Assembly (NCBI RefSeq): GCF_004217145.1
Contig: NZ_SHKR01000015.1
Coordinates: forward strand, 186,001-250,000
Direction: 5' to 3'
Length of the DNA: 64,000 nt
Source: Kribbella rubisoli
Lineage (GTDB): Bacteria; Actinomycetota; Actinomycetes; Propionibacteriales; Kribbellaceae
Shown here in pieces: positions 33,034 to 41,409 of the stretch. The stretch's first letter is position 1. The number at the start of each line of letters is the position of its first letter. A program made the translations under genes and the position numbers. Under the pieces are notes generated by a model, which did no database searches, had not been told where the DNA came from, and was given only the letters and a program-made list of their open reading frames with translations.

Positions 33034-34418
33034 CGTCCCTCCCCCTCGAGCTGCACCGGCAATTCGCCGCAACGAAACTGCCGGATCACACCATGGTGAT
33101 CCTTTCGCCGCAATACCGGTACCGACTGGGCTCTAATCGGCCGGGTCAATGCCCACAGCAGTGCCGCGGACAGCTGTACTCCGGTCGCCCATCCGGCGAT
33201 GTCCATCGCCTCATCAGGCCCGTGCGCATTCCCTGCCGGTGGCCCGAAACCCAGCAATAGCGGGCGAACCCGCAACGCTCGCGCCAGGATGCCGACGGCC
33301 GGGATCGTGCCACCGGACCGTACGTCGACCGGCGGCCGGCCGACGATCGCAACACACGCTTGATCTACTGCGTGCCGGACAAAATCGTCCGGCACCGTCT
33401 CGATGGCCGGCACGCCGCCGGTGAAGTGCAGCCGGACATGCGGCGCGAAGCGCTTGAGCAGATGACGAGCCCGCCGTACGACGTCCGCCGGATCGGATCG
33501 CGGCGGCAGCCGGACGTCGAGCGTCGCGGCCGCGCGCGACGGCAGCGACGCACCGCCGGTGCCGGCGACGAGCCGCGTCACCCCGACCGATCCGCGCAGC
33601 GTCACGCGCTTGTCGAGGCCGCGATCGATCATGGCCCGTCCCGGTGCGGCTCGTTTGATCGAGTCGTCGGTCCTCGAAGTCGCGGTCGATCGGACGGCGG
33701 TGGCATCAGCGAAGAGCTCGGCCCGCAGCAGACGGAGCGCATCGGCGAGGACAAGGCTCGGGTCGACGACGGCGCCGCCGAGTCGCCCGGCGTGCACCGC
33801 CGTACCGCCGGTGTCGACGGTCAGCGAAGCGGCGAGGCGGCCGCGCTGGCTGATCGTCACGGTCGGCGTGCGGTCGTCGTACCGCTCGGTGTCGGACACG
33901 ATCACGGCCGCCGGTCGGAGTCCCCGCAGTTCGCCGAGGACCTGCGCGAATCCGGGACTGCCGACCTCTTCGGCCCCCTCCGCGATCACGACGATCTCGG
34001 CGGGCAGCAGGCCGGGCCACGCGTCCAGGGCGCACAAATGCGCGAACAGTTGGCCTTTGTCGTCGTTCGCGCCGCGGGCATAGATCACGCCATCACGAAT
34101 CACCGGACGGAACGGATGCGACGACCAGCCAGGCCCGGCCGGCTGTACGTCGTAATGCCCGTAGATCACCACCTGCCTCGCGCCCGGCGCCGCCGGCCAG
34201 CGCGCGACGACGACATCGCGTCCGTTGCGCGTCGGCCGAAGGTCCACCGTCGCGCCGCGCGCACGCTGCCAGGACGCGAGCCAGCGGGCGGCCCGGCGTA
34301 CGTCGTCGGCGTGGCGCGGGTCCGCACTGACCGAGGGGATGGCAAGCCAGTCCAGGAGCTCGGTCAGGCGTCGTGCTTGCCGCTGCTTGGCAGCGGCAAG
34401 CACTTGCGGCGGGATCAT
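33030..34418 (-). CDS. M20-family metallopeptidase
   Basis: The 462-residue cytoplasmic enzyme has the full zinc-site set of M20 di/tripeptidases: GHYDVQP (His 88, Asp 90), GANDDKG (bridging Asp 119), the general-base pair in EGAEEVGS (Glu 150/151), SDTERYD, and C-terminal AGNAHGPDE (His). A dimerisation domain lies between. It would hydrolyse short peptides or amino acid conjugates. It starts 17 nt after the unknown 409-residue gene and overlaps the LuxR gene by 4 nt, so it belongs to the acidic-protein operon. Trimming of peptides released by the operon's amidase/protease is a reasonable guess, not shown. Confidence 0.92.
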   Translation of the reverse strand: MIPPQVLAAAKQRQARRLTELLDWLAIPSVSADPRHADDVRRAARWLASWQRARGATVDLRPTRNGRDVVVARWPAAPGARQVVIYGHYDVQPAGPGWSSHPFRPVIRDGVIYARGANDDKGQLFAHLCALDAWPGLLPAEIVVIAEGAEEVGSPGFAQVLGELRGLRPAAVIVSDTERYDDRTPTVTISQRGRLAASLTVDTGGTAVHAGRLGGAVVDPSLVLADALRLLRAELFADATAVRSTATSRTDDSIKRAAPGRAMIDRGLDKRVTLRGSVGVTRLVAGTGGASLPSRAAATLDVRLPPRSDPADVVRRARHLLKRFAPHVRLHFTGGVPAIETVPDDFVRHAVDQACVAIVGRPPVDVRSGGTIPAVGILARALRVRPLLLGFGPPAGNAHGPDEAMDIAGWATGVQLSAALLWALTRPIRAQSVPVLRRKDHHGVIRQFRCGELPVQLEGEGR

Positions 34419-34434
34419 CGTTCAATCACTGTCA

Positions 34435-35664
34435 TCACTGGCGCGTCCGGACGGGTACGCCGCCCTGGCCGCCGCGATAGGTGCCGGTGCCGCCGCGTCG
34501 CGGGTACATGGGACCGCGGGCGCTCGGTGGCATCTGCGCCGGCGTACGTTCGCTGTACCGCGCGGCGATGCCGGACTGTCCCATCTGCTCCCACGGCATG
34601 ACCCGGTCGGTCCCGGAACGCTTGGCGAGGCTCATCGCCTGCGCGGACGTCAGCCATTCCTCGGACGGCTCGGCGATCTCCATCAGCAGCGCCTCGAACT
34701 GACCGCGCCCGGTCTCCATCACGTGGTTGCCGGACAGCCACCGCAGTACGTCGCGGCCGTTGACCGCCATCCGTTGCCGCGGACTGCTCTGCAGGCGTAC
34801 GTCGAAGTACCTGATCAGCACCTCGTCGACAACGTCCCACGCGTTGGCCGCACCGAACAGGTCCTTGACGTCCTCGGAGCCGAGGATCGCGAAGCATTCC
34901 TCGAGCAGCTGCATGACTTCGACGCGCAGTACGTTGAGGTGACCGTACGACGTGAACTTCAGGTTGTTGCGCAGATCGAGCCCGGCCCGGCGGACGACCG
35001 CGATCGACCCGAAGCTCGGGTCCAGCGCCCGCTCCCGGATCACGTCGCTGATCCGCTTGTCGCGCCAGAACAGCGTGACCTGGTTGATGAAGTGCGAGAA
35101 CAACATGTGGAAGTCGGTGTTCGGCCGGCTCTGCCCGGCGCCGAGTCCGCGGCCGTAGCCGAGCACCCGCCGGTACGCCGCCAGCCGGTCCTTCGCCGTG
35201 TAGCGCAGTACGTCGCGACGGTCGAACTGGTAGAGCCGGTACGCGCCCTCGCCGCCCGACAGGCGGATCGCGCCGCCCTCGAACAGCTGCTTCAGGCGCT
35301 GCACAACCTTGAAGACGCCGATCTTCTCGTGCTGATAGATGTAGTACAGATCGCCGACCGCGACGACGCGTTCGGAGTTGACGTTCTCGTCGTACTCCGC
35401 GACGCCCTGCGGAATCTTGACGTCGCCGAAGTCCTGCGCCGCGTCCGGCCCGACGCCGACCAGTTCGGCCAACCCGCGGTCCGGCGGCCGCGGCCCCGCC
35501 GCATCCGCCTCCCGAGCCGCCGTGACCAGATCATCGAGCTGCTTGTTGATCTCCTCCGCCAATGCCGGATTGGAAACCAAACTCCCCGACAACCGCTCCG
35601 CCACCTGACTCCGCAGCGCCTGCATCCGATCCAGCAAGTCCTGATAATCCCGCTCGGAAAGCAT
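34435..35664 (-). CDS. Hypothetical protein of the acidic-protein operon (409 aa)
   Basis: I recognise no family. The protein starts with a predicted helical segment (YQDLLDRMQALRSQVAERL), has a globular middle rich in aromatic residues (YYIYQHEKIGVFKVVQRLKQ; NQVTLFWRDKRISDVI; MQLLEECFAILGSEDVK) and ends in a flexible Arg/Gly/Pro tail (last 25 residues, including YPRRGGTGTY). No signal peptide or membrane segment. The start is fixed by GGAGGAGGAG upstream, inside the end of the 827-residue gene; only 1 nt separates that stop from this ATG, so the two are coupled and may form a complex. Confidence 0.75.
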   Translation of the reverse strand: MLSERDYQDLLDRMQALRSQVAERLSGSLVSNPALAEEINKQLDDLVTAAREADAAGPRPPDRGLAELVGVGPDAAQDFGDVKIPQGVAEYDENVNSERVVAVGDLYYIYQHEKIGVFKVVQRLKQLFEGGAIRLSGGEGAYRLYQFDRRDVLRYTAKDRLAAYRRVLGYGRGLGAGQSRPNTDFHMLFSHFINQVTLFWRDKRISDVIRERALDPSFGSIAVVRRAGLDLRNNLKFTSYGHLNVLRVEVMQLLEECFAILGSEDVKDLFGAANAWDVVDEVLIRYFDVRLQSSPRQRMAVNGRDVLRWLSGNHVMETGRGQFEALLMEIAEPSEEWLTSAQAMSLAKRSGTDRVMPWEQMGQSGIAARYSERTPAQMPPSARGPMYPRRGGTGTYRGGQGGVPVRTRQ

Positions 35665-35665
35665 G

Positions 35666-38149
35666 TCAGCTCCTCCTCCCGCGCGAACCTGCAGTCTTCT
35701 TGGCAACTGTCTTCGTGGCTGCTGTCTTCTTCGCGACCGCCTTCTTGGCGACTGCCTTCCTGGCGACTGTCTTCTTGGCAGCGGTCTTCTGTGCCGGCGG
35801 CGCCTTCAGTTGGTTGGAGACGGCGAGGAACGGCGCCGGCTGCTGCGGGACCGGCTGCGCGCCGGACAGCGGTTCGGGTTCAGGTTCGCGGGGTTTCGCC
35901 AGCTCCTTCGCGCGTTCGAGCTCCCTGAACGCCTGAATTGCGGCGCCGCGGGCGGCCTCGGCGCGGGTCTCCAGGTCCTTGATCCGCTGCTCGACCTTGG
36001 CCTCGGCACGTTCCTCGGCACGTTCCGCGCGCTCCTCGACAGCCTCGTCCGCGGTACGCCGCTCGTTCGCGGCGTCGACCGCTGTCAGAAGATCGGAGAG
36101 CTCGTCACTCCTGAGCGTTTTCACGAGCTTGGTCTGCATGAGGCCTTTGAGTTCCGGCCATCCGTCCGCGAGTTTCCCGGCCCGGTTCTGAACGTCCTCG
36201 TCGGCGACGATTGCGCGGAAGCGGGCCAGCGCCGAGTGGGCGACCTTGAGGTAGTGGCAGCCGCAACCGCACTCCTCACAGTCGTCGCTGCAGTCGTCCA
36301 AGCAATCGTCGTCGGCCGGCTCGGGCTCGATCGGATCGACGGGGGATTGCGGGACGAACCGCTGGTTCGGCGGGATGTCGCTCCAGGCGTCCGGTGCGCC
36401 GTCGGGATCCACGTCGTACGCCGGGCGCAGTCGTGGCCAGGTGGTGACGCTGGGGCCCTGGACGAGCCGGCCGAGTTCGCCGTCGACGATTGCCAGCGGC
36501 ACCTCGCTGGCAGCCAGCAGAAGGCCTCGGCCGCCGGCAGCGGTGAGCAGTGTCTGCAGAGAGGCCGGCAACGCGCCGCGCTGGAAGATTCCGCCGAGGT
36601 GGTCGTCGTCGCCGCTTGCGCTGCCTTGCAAGGGAAGAACGAGTGTCGAGAGATCGACCGGTTGGTCGCCGCCGGTAACGAATGCCGGGACGTACGTGGC
36701 ACGCAGATGCAGGCCTCTGACCTCGACCCGGACGAAGTCCTGGCCCAGCGCCTGGGTGTCGTCCTCGAACGGCATCACCGCGAGGTCGAGCAGTACGACG
36801 CCGGAGAAGCGGCCGATGCGGATCGCCTTCGCGGTCAGGCGTTCGATCAGGCCGCACAGTGTCGACACCGCGATCTTGACGCGTCCGGAGTACATCCCGG
36901 GCGGCAACGGCGTGCAGCAACCGAGCGGGATGCAGGTGACCTTGCCGCGGGAGCCGCAGTGGCAACCGCCCGCGCATCCCGAGCCGCCGCAGGGGATGAG
37001 CCGGCGGACGAGCTTGTCGCGGAGGGTGGTGAGCAGGTCGATGACCGTCGGGGTGAAGCTCGAGACCAGGCCGTCGCGGCCGGTGTCGCGGATGATGTTC
37101 GGACCGTCCTCGGTGACGAACACCCGCAGCCACTGGGTGAGGTCGTCGAGCGTGAGGCCGGTGCCGCGGTCCAGGATCACGGTCTGCCGCTCGGCGCCCG
37201 ACACGAGCACCGAGTCGAGCACCGCCTCGAACTCGTCGACCTGTTCGGAGGCCGCTGCGAGCAACCTGCTGATCTGTACGAGATCCGTACCGAGGAACCC
37301 GCTGCCCTGGCCGAGCGTGAAGTCCGTACGACGCAACGCCCAGGAGCGCTGGAGATCGGTGACCAGCTCGACCAGGGTCCAGAAGCTCGTCCGCTGCTTC
37401 TCCTCGTCGACCGTGTTGACGTGATCGTCGTCGAGACCGAACCGGTCGCGCAGTGCACCGAGCTGACCAGGCACGCTGTCCGGATCGATCTCGGCCACAG
37501 CGGCCGGCACAACCGGCGGCGGGGCGGGCGGCAAGCCGCCGAAGGCGGCGGCCCGAGGCTGCACCACGACACCTCTGGCGCCCGAGCTTGGTACAGCGCC
37601 GACGGATCCCGCGATCGTGGTCGGACTGAACCCGGTCAGCACTCCGAACGCCGAGTCCACGAGGGCGACGCGGGGGCCGCCTTCGCGGCCGAATTCCAGG
37701 ACGATTCGGCGGACCGAGTCTCGGACGAGGGTTCGGTAGGCCTCGCAGTCCTGGGGGTCCGCGTCGGTTCGGAGGGGTTGCAGGCTGTCGAGCATCCGGG
37801 TGATTTGTTCGTGGGCGGCTTTGGCGCGTAGGTACAAGGACGCCTGGCCGCCGGTTACGCCGCCCAGGTCGGCTTGGACCGCTACGCCGCGGGGGACGTA
37901 CTTGGTGACTACGTGGTCCTCGAAGGTGGACAGCTCGAAGGAGGCCGACAAAGCCGCGGTGAAGGCTTTCGGGTCCTGGACGCGGGGGCGCCAGCCCAGG
38001 ACGTCGCGGATGGCTGCGCTCACCACCGGGCTCTGGTCGCCGGTGCCGGAGCTGGTCGTCGGGCGGGCGACCGAGTCCGTGGTCATCAGCGGGAAAGCCT
38101 GGTCGACCTCGACGACCGGGAGTCCTGGCTGCAACTTGTCATTGGTCAC
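35666..38149 (-). CDS. Large hypothetical protein with two Cys clusters and an H1-like Lys/Ala tail (827 aa)
   Basis: No family recognised. Residues 1-380 look globular with a Pro-rich linker near 206-215. Cys cluster 1 lies at 387-412 (CGGSGCAGGCHC, then CIPLGCC), Cys cluster 2 at 615-631 within an acidic run (CLDDCSDDCEECGCGCH); both resemble metal sites. Residues about 697-752 form a probable charged coiled coil (ERAERAEERAEAKVEQRIKD). The last 45 residues (783-827) are Lys/Ala-rich AKKxVAKK repeats ending GSRGRRS, as in histone-H1-like tails, so nucleic acid or polyanion binding is plausible; the operon's own acidic proteins are obvious polyanions. No signal peptide. The GTG start overlaps the previous stop. 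Confidence 0.75.
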   Translation of the reverse strand: MTNDKLQPGLPVVEVDQAFPLMTTDSVARPTTSSGTGDQSPVVSAAIRDVLGWRPRVQDPKAFTAALSASFELSTFEDHVVTKYVPRGVAVQADLGGVTGGQASLYLRAKAAHEQITRMLDSLQPLRTDADPQDCEAYRTLVRDSVRRIVLEFGREGGPRVALVDSAFGVLTGFSPTTIAGSVGAVPSSGARGVVVQPRAAAFGGLPPAPPPVVPAAVAEIDPDSVPGQLGALRDRFGLDDDHVNTVDEEKQRTSFWTLVELVTDLQRSWALRRTDFTLGQGSGFLGTDLVQISRLLAAASEQVDEFEAVLDSVLVSGAERQTVILDRGTGLTLDDLTQWLRVFVTEDGPNIIRDTGRDGLVSSFTPTVIDLLTTLRDKLVRRLIPCGGSGCAGGCHCGSRGKVTCIPLGCCTPLPPGMYSGRVKIAVSTLCGLIERLTAKAIRIGRFSGVVLLDLAVMPFEDDTQALGQDFVRVEVRGLHLRATYVPAFVTGGDQPVDLSTLVLPLQGSASGDDDHLGGIFQRGALPASLQTLLTAAGGRGLLLAASEVPLAIVDGELGRLVQGPSVTTWPRLRPAYDVDPDGAPDAWSDIPPNQRFVPQSPVDPIEPEPADDDCLDDCSDDCEECGCGCHYLKVAHSALARFRAIVADEDVQNRAGKLADGWPELKGLMQTKLVKTLRSDELSDLLTAVDAANERRTADEAVEERAERAEERAEAKVEQRIKDLETRAEAARGAAIQAFRELERAKELAKPREPEPEPLSGAQPVPQQPAPFLAVSNQLKAPPAQKTAAKKTVARKAVAKKAVAKKTAATKTVAKKTAGSRGRRS

Positions 38150-38631
38150 GACGACCTCCTGGAGGTATTCGTCCCGGTCCCCGTGAGGGACGATCCGGTG
38201 ACGAGCTCATGCCACGCGTCGCCGATCGCGAGACCGGCGGCGACGAGCGGTTCTTCACAGCGTTCGAGGCTCTGCTCGACGCCCGACCACCACGACGGCC
38301 AGGGACCACCCCGGCGTCGCGTGGAGCCGCGCAGTCGCGAGACCGCCTCGTGGGCGCGCAGATCGCGCCAGTAGATGAGACTTGCTTCCCGCACAAGCCG
38401 CTCGACCTGACCCAGTTCGACCGCGGCCGACTCCTTCTGAGCGGCGATCGCCTCGGCCAGCCGGGCCTGGATCTCGACGGTCAGCTGGGCGACGTGTTCG
38501 GCCGAGGCCAGGTCGCTCTCGTCCGGCTGGTCGTCGTTCGCGGTCAGGACCAGTTCGGCGACGGCGAGCCAGAGGGCGCGGAGCGCTTGGTGCAACGCCG
38601 TACGGCGGTCTTCGATCGTCATCGCGGTCAC
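38146..38631 (-). CDS. Small helical hypothetical protein of the acidic-protein operon (161 aa)
   Basis: Unrecognised. Mostly helical with an amphipathic N-terminal half (TALHQALRALWLAVAELVL; VEIQARLAEAIAAQKESAAV) and a Trp-rich segment (GGPWPSWWSGVEQ) near residue 110. I place the start at the GTG that overlaps the amidase stop (GTGA); an ATG three codons on (38622) is equally possible. It overlaps the 827-residue gene by 4 nt. The size and helicity would suit an adaptor or chaperone for a larger neighbour, which is only a guess. Confidence 0.7.
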   Translation of the reverse strand: MTAMTIEDRRTALHQALRALWLAVAELVLTANDDQPDESDLASAEHVAQLTVEIQARLAEAIAAQKESAAVELGQVERLVREASLIYWRDLRAHEAVSRLRGSTRRRGGPWPSWWSGVEQSLERCEEPLVAAGLAIGDAWHELVTGSSLTGTGTNTSRRSS

Positions 38632-40565
38632 CGCCTCGCCAGCTGCGCGTAGAAGTTGCGCATCAGGCGATCCGGCTCGGCGCGATGGTGGTCGAGCGCA
38701 GAGCGTACGGCGCCGATCAGGAATCGCTCCGGGACGACGCCGGGATCGACACCCTTGGCGAGCCGTACGCCGGCCTCGTCGATCATCGCCTGATGCCGCG
38801 GCTCGAAGAAGATGACGTCCCGCAACGACTTCCCGCCGAGCCCCTGGAACGGCGTGTAGCAGACAGCCTCGACGACGGCCGGGATCGCCGTACGAGCGGT
38901 TGCCAGCAGCTTCGGCGGCATCGTCGACTCGCGCGGCGCCGGGTACAGCTGCGACCACGCGCGCCGGAACTCGCCGGCCCGCTCCGGGAACCCCATCCGC
39001 CGCAACAGCTCGCAGGACAGGAATGTCCGCAGGTACGGCGTGGGATGCACCGACCGCGGCGTATAGCCGAAGCTCTGCGCCGGGCCGCGCCCGATCACGT
39101 CCATCAACGACGAGACGAATGCCTCGCCGCCCAGAAGACCGCCAACCATATCGCCGAATATCTCGCGATTCCAGCGAACCCAAATATTGCCGATGGCAAC
39201 AGGTATGCCGGCCTCGCGCAAACGGCGTTCGATCGACGACGGAACGGCCTGCTCGAGCTGCAATTCGTTCTGCAGATTGTGTGACACCTCGTGCAGGATC
39301 GCGCCGATGGTCCACGGATTCACGAGTCGGTGATACGGCAACTGTACAAGGGGGAACGGGTTCAGTTGCCGCCCGAGCCGACGCAACGGAATTCCCCGCC
39401 TAAATGTCGCGGGAGAAAAGCCCGTCCGCATATAACAGAATGGAGGCGGTGCCGGAATGCTTCGATCATTTCCCAGATGCATGAATACGTGCTGATAGCA
39501 ATCGAGTGTGATCCGGTCGCATGCGTCCAGCCATTCCCCGAATGCGCCTTGCCGTTGGCCGAACAATTCGAAATAGAAGTCCCAGACTCGTTCCGTGGCC
39601 CGGACCAGGTCGTGCGCCTGCGTCTTCAGATCCAGCGCCAGGCTGACCCGGTGCGGCGACGGGTTGGTCTGCGCGGCGTCGGTCGCGCGATCCAATCGCT
39701 CGACGATCGTGTTCAGCGGTCCGCGCAACGTCGCCAGCAGAGCGTTGACCGCCTGCACATGTCCCTCGCTGGGACGAGCGGGCTGGCCACCGAACTCGTC
39801 GCGGCGGAAGTCACGGAGAGCGGTCAGGTGCCGGCGGACGTTCAGCGCCTGACCGGACAGGTACGCCGGAAGCACGTCGCGCCCCGGCCGCGCTGAAGCG
39901 ATGGGCGTGGCGGCCGCCGCCTCGCCCTCGAACCAAGGCAGGGAAGGCAGCCACGACAACCAGGAACTGGTGGCAGCGGGCGGGGCGGCAGGCGCCGCCG
40001 GTGCAGTCGGCGTGGCTGGGACGGCCGGGGGAGTGATGCCGCTGAGCGCGCTGATCCGGCCGCGGAAGGCGTTCATGTCGAAGTTCGGGTCGATCTTCCG
40101 TCCGGGCGGATCAGCGACCTCCTTGTGCCCGAGCACCACGTTGACGCTCAGCCCGAAGTGGTCGATCAACACTCGACACAGCTGCGCGAACGCCGCCATC
40201 TGCACCTCGGGCCAGGTCGCGTCCGTACCTGTCGCCTCGGCCTCGATCCCGATCGAGTGGCTGTTGCCCCACGACGGATCCCGCACCGTTCCCGCGTGGT
40301 TGCAGCGCCCGGCCGCGATCACGTACACCTTGCCGGAGCGAGACAACCCGAAGTGCGACAACGGACCGCTCAAGTCCGGTCGTCCGTTGATCAACGTGTC
40401 GAGCGACGGCATATCGGCCGTCTTGTTCAGCGTCGCGGTGTGATGACACACGACCGCGCGGACGTCGCTCATCTCGTCCCGGCCGCGGGTCTGCCAGCCG
40501 GGCACCTCGATGACCTCGAGGCTGGTCTTACGGGCGACGCCCGCGAGGTCCGTCAGGTACGGCAT
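38628..40565 (-). CDS. Fusion of N-acetylmuramoyl-L-alanine amidase (PGRP/Ami_2) and HEXXH metalloprotease-like domain
   Basis: The 645-residue protein has two parts. Residues about 15-175 are an amidase_2/PGRP domain that cuts the lactyl-peptide bond of peptidoglycan: VVCHHTAT (zinc His 41), GHKE (His 147), GRKIDP (Lys 157, zinc Asp 159). A Pro/Ala linker (about 178-200) leads to a C-terminal region with HEVSH (425-429; Glu 426 as base) and NREIFGD (Glu 468 or Asp 472 as third ligand), the spacing of gluzincin-type zinc proteases. No signal peptide is seen although the amidase substrate is extracellular, so export would need another route. The ATG has GGGAGGGACG upstream. Confidence 0.82.
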   Translation of the reverse strand: MPYLTDLAGVARKTSLEVIEVPGWQTRGRDEMSDVRAVVCHHTATLNKTADMPSLDTLINGRPDLSGPLSHFGLSRSGKVYVIAAGRCNHAGTVRDPSWGNSHSIGIEAEATGTDATWPEVQMAAFAQLCRVLIDHFGLSVNVVLGHKEVADPPGRKIDPNFDMNAFRGRISALSGITPPAVPATPTAPAAPAAPPAATSSWLSWLPSLPWFEGEAAAATPIASARPGRDVLPAYLSGQALNVRRHLTALRDFRRDEFGGQPARPSEGHVQAVNALLATLRGPLNTIVERLDRATDAAQTNPSPHRVSLALDLKTQAHDLVRATERVWDFYFELFGQRQGAFGEWLDACDRITLDCYQHVFMHLGNDRSIPAPPPFCYMRTGFSPATFRRGIPLRRLGRQLNPFPLVQLPYHRLVNPWTIGAILHEVSHNLQNELQLEQAVPSSIERRLREAGIPVAIGNIWVRWNREIFGDMVGGLLGGEAFVSSLMDVIGRGPAQSFGYTPRSVHPTPYLRTFLSCELLRRMGFPERAGEFRRAWSQLYPAPRESTMPPKLLATARTAIPAVVEAVCYTPFQGLGGKSLRDVIFFEPRHQAMIDEAGVRLAKGVDPGVVPERFLIGAVRSALDHHRAEPDRLMRNFYAQLARR

Positions 40566-40584
40566 CGTCCCTCCCCACCACAGG

Positions 40585-41379
40585 TCAGCGTCGGCCCCGG
40601 CGGCGCCGGGTGGGCTGCGGCCGGCGCGTCCGACGTACGCCAGAGGTCGCCTGCGTGCGGCTGCGGCGGCGGTAGCGGCGGTCGAACGTGCTGACGGCAC
40701 GCATCGCGCGATTGCGTTCGGGCGCCTGGCGGAACATCCGCCCGGCGATCCGCGTCATCGTCGAGATCGCGGTCTCCGGAGAGACGCTGCGCCCGGCCGC
40801 GGCCTGGTCCGCGAGACTCTGCGCGGTGCGTTGCAGGATCACCGGCATCGCCATCACGTACTTGCGTGTGGCCGGGTTCCGGCGCAGCCGTCGACCGAGT
40901 GCCGACGTACCGCGGATCAGGGCCGGCGCGTTGCGGGCGAGGACGCCCGCGGCGCGTGGGATCAGCTTGGACGCGATCGGGACGAGCGCCCCGAGGAACG
41001 CCTCCGCCTCGGACTCGCTGGAGGTCTGCGCTGCCTTCGCCGACAGGTGTGCCATCAGCTCGGCGTCCGGGTAGATCCGGCGGATCGGGTTCACGAAGTC
41101 CTCGTCCTCGTACTCCTCCTCGGCTTCGTCCTCCGTCTCCGCCTCGGCTTCGAACTCGAACTCGGCTTCGTACTCGCCGTCGCCGCCGCCGCTCAGCAGC
41201 CCGCCGAGGGCCTTGCCGATCCCGCCGATCGCCCCGAGGAAGTCCTCGTCCTCATCCTCGGCCTCGAACTCGAGTTCGTCCTCGCCCTCGGCCTCGACTT
41301 CAACCTCTTGTTCGAACTCGTCCTCCAGCTCGAACTCGCCCTGGATCTCGGGATAGCTACGGTTCAACGCGGATGCCAT
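40585..41379 (-). CDS. Acidic/amphipathic/Arg-rich modular protein B (264 aa)
   Basis: A paralogue of the 426-residue protein encoded upstream. Residues 14-46 are a Glu/Asp/Phe tract, 47-65 an amphipathic Gly-rich segment (FLGAIGGIGKALGGLL), 68-94 a second acidic tract. SESEAEAFLGAL at 121-132 leads to a conserved C-terminal domain (about 152-238: LIRGTSALGRRLRRNPATRK), then an Arg-rich tail. The shared C-domain and SESEAEA motif with the neighbour show duplication. No signal peptide or known domain. GGAGGGG precedes the ATG. Acidic runs could mask the cationic or membrane-active parts until cleaved (inference). Confidence 0.8.
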   Translation of the reverse strand: MASALNRSYPEIQGEFELEDEFEQEVEVEAEGEDELEFEAEDEDEDFLGAIGGIGKALGGLLSGGGDGEYEAEFEFEAEAETEDEAEEEYEDEDFVNPIRRIYPDAELMAHLSAKAAQTSSESEAEAFLGALVPIASKLIPRAAGVLARNAPALIRGTSALGRRLRRNPATRKYVMAMPVILQRTAQSLADQAAAGRSVSPETAISTMTRIAGRMFRQAPERNRAMRAVSTFDRRYRRRSRTQATSGVRRTRRPQPTRRRRGRR

Positions 41380-41409
41380 GGTCCTTGCCCCTCCAAGTCG
41401 GGTGTGCGA

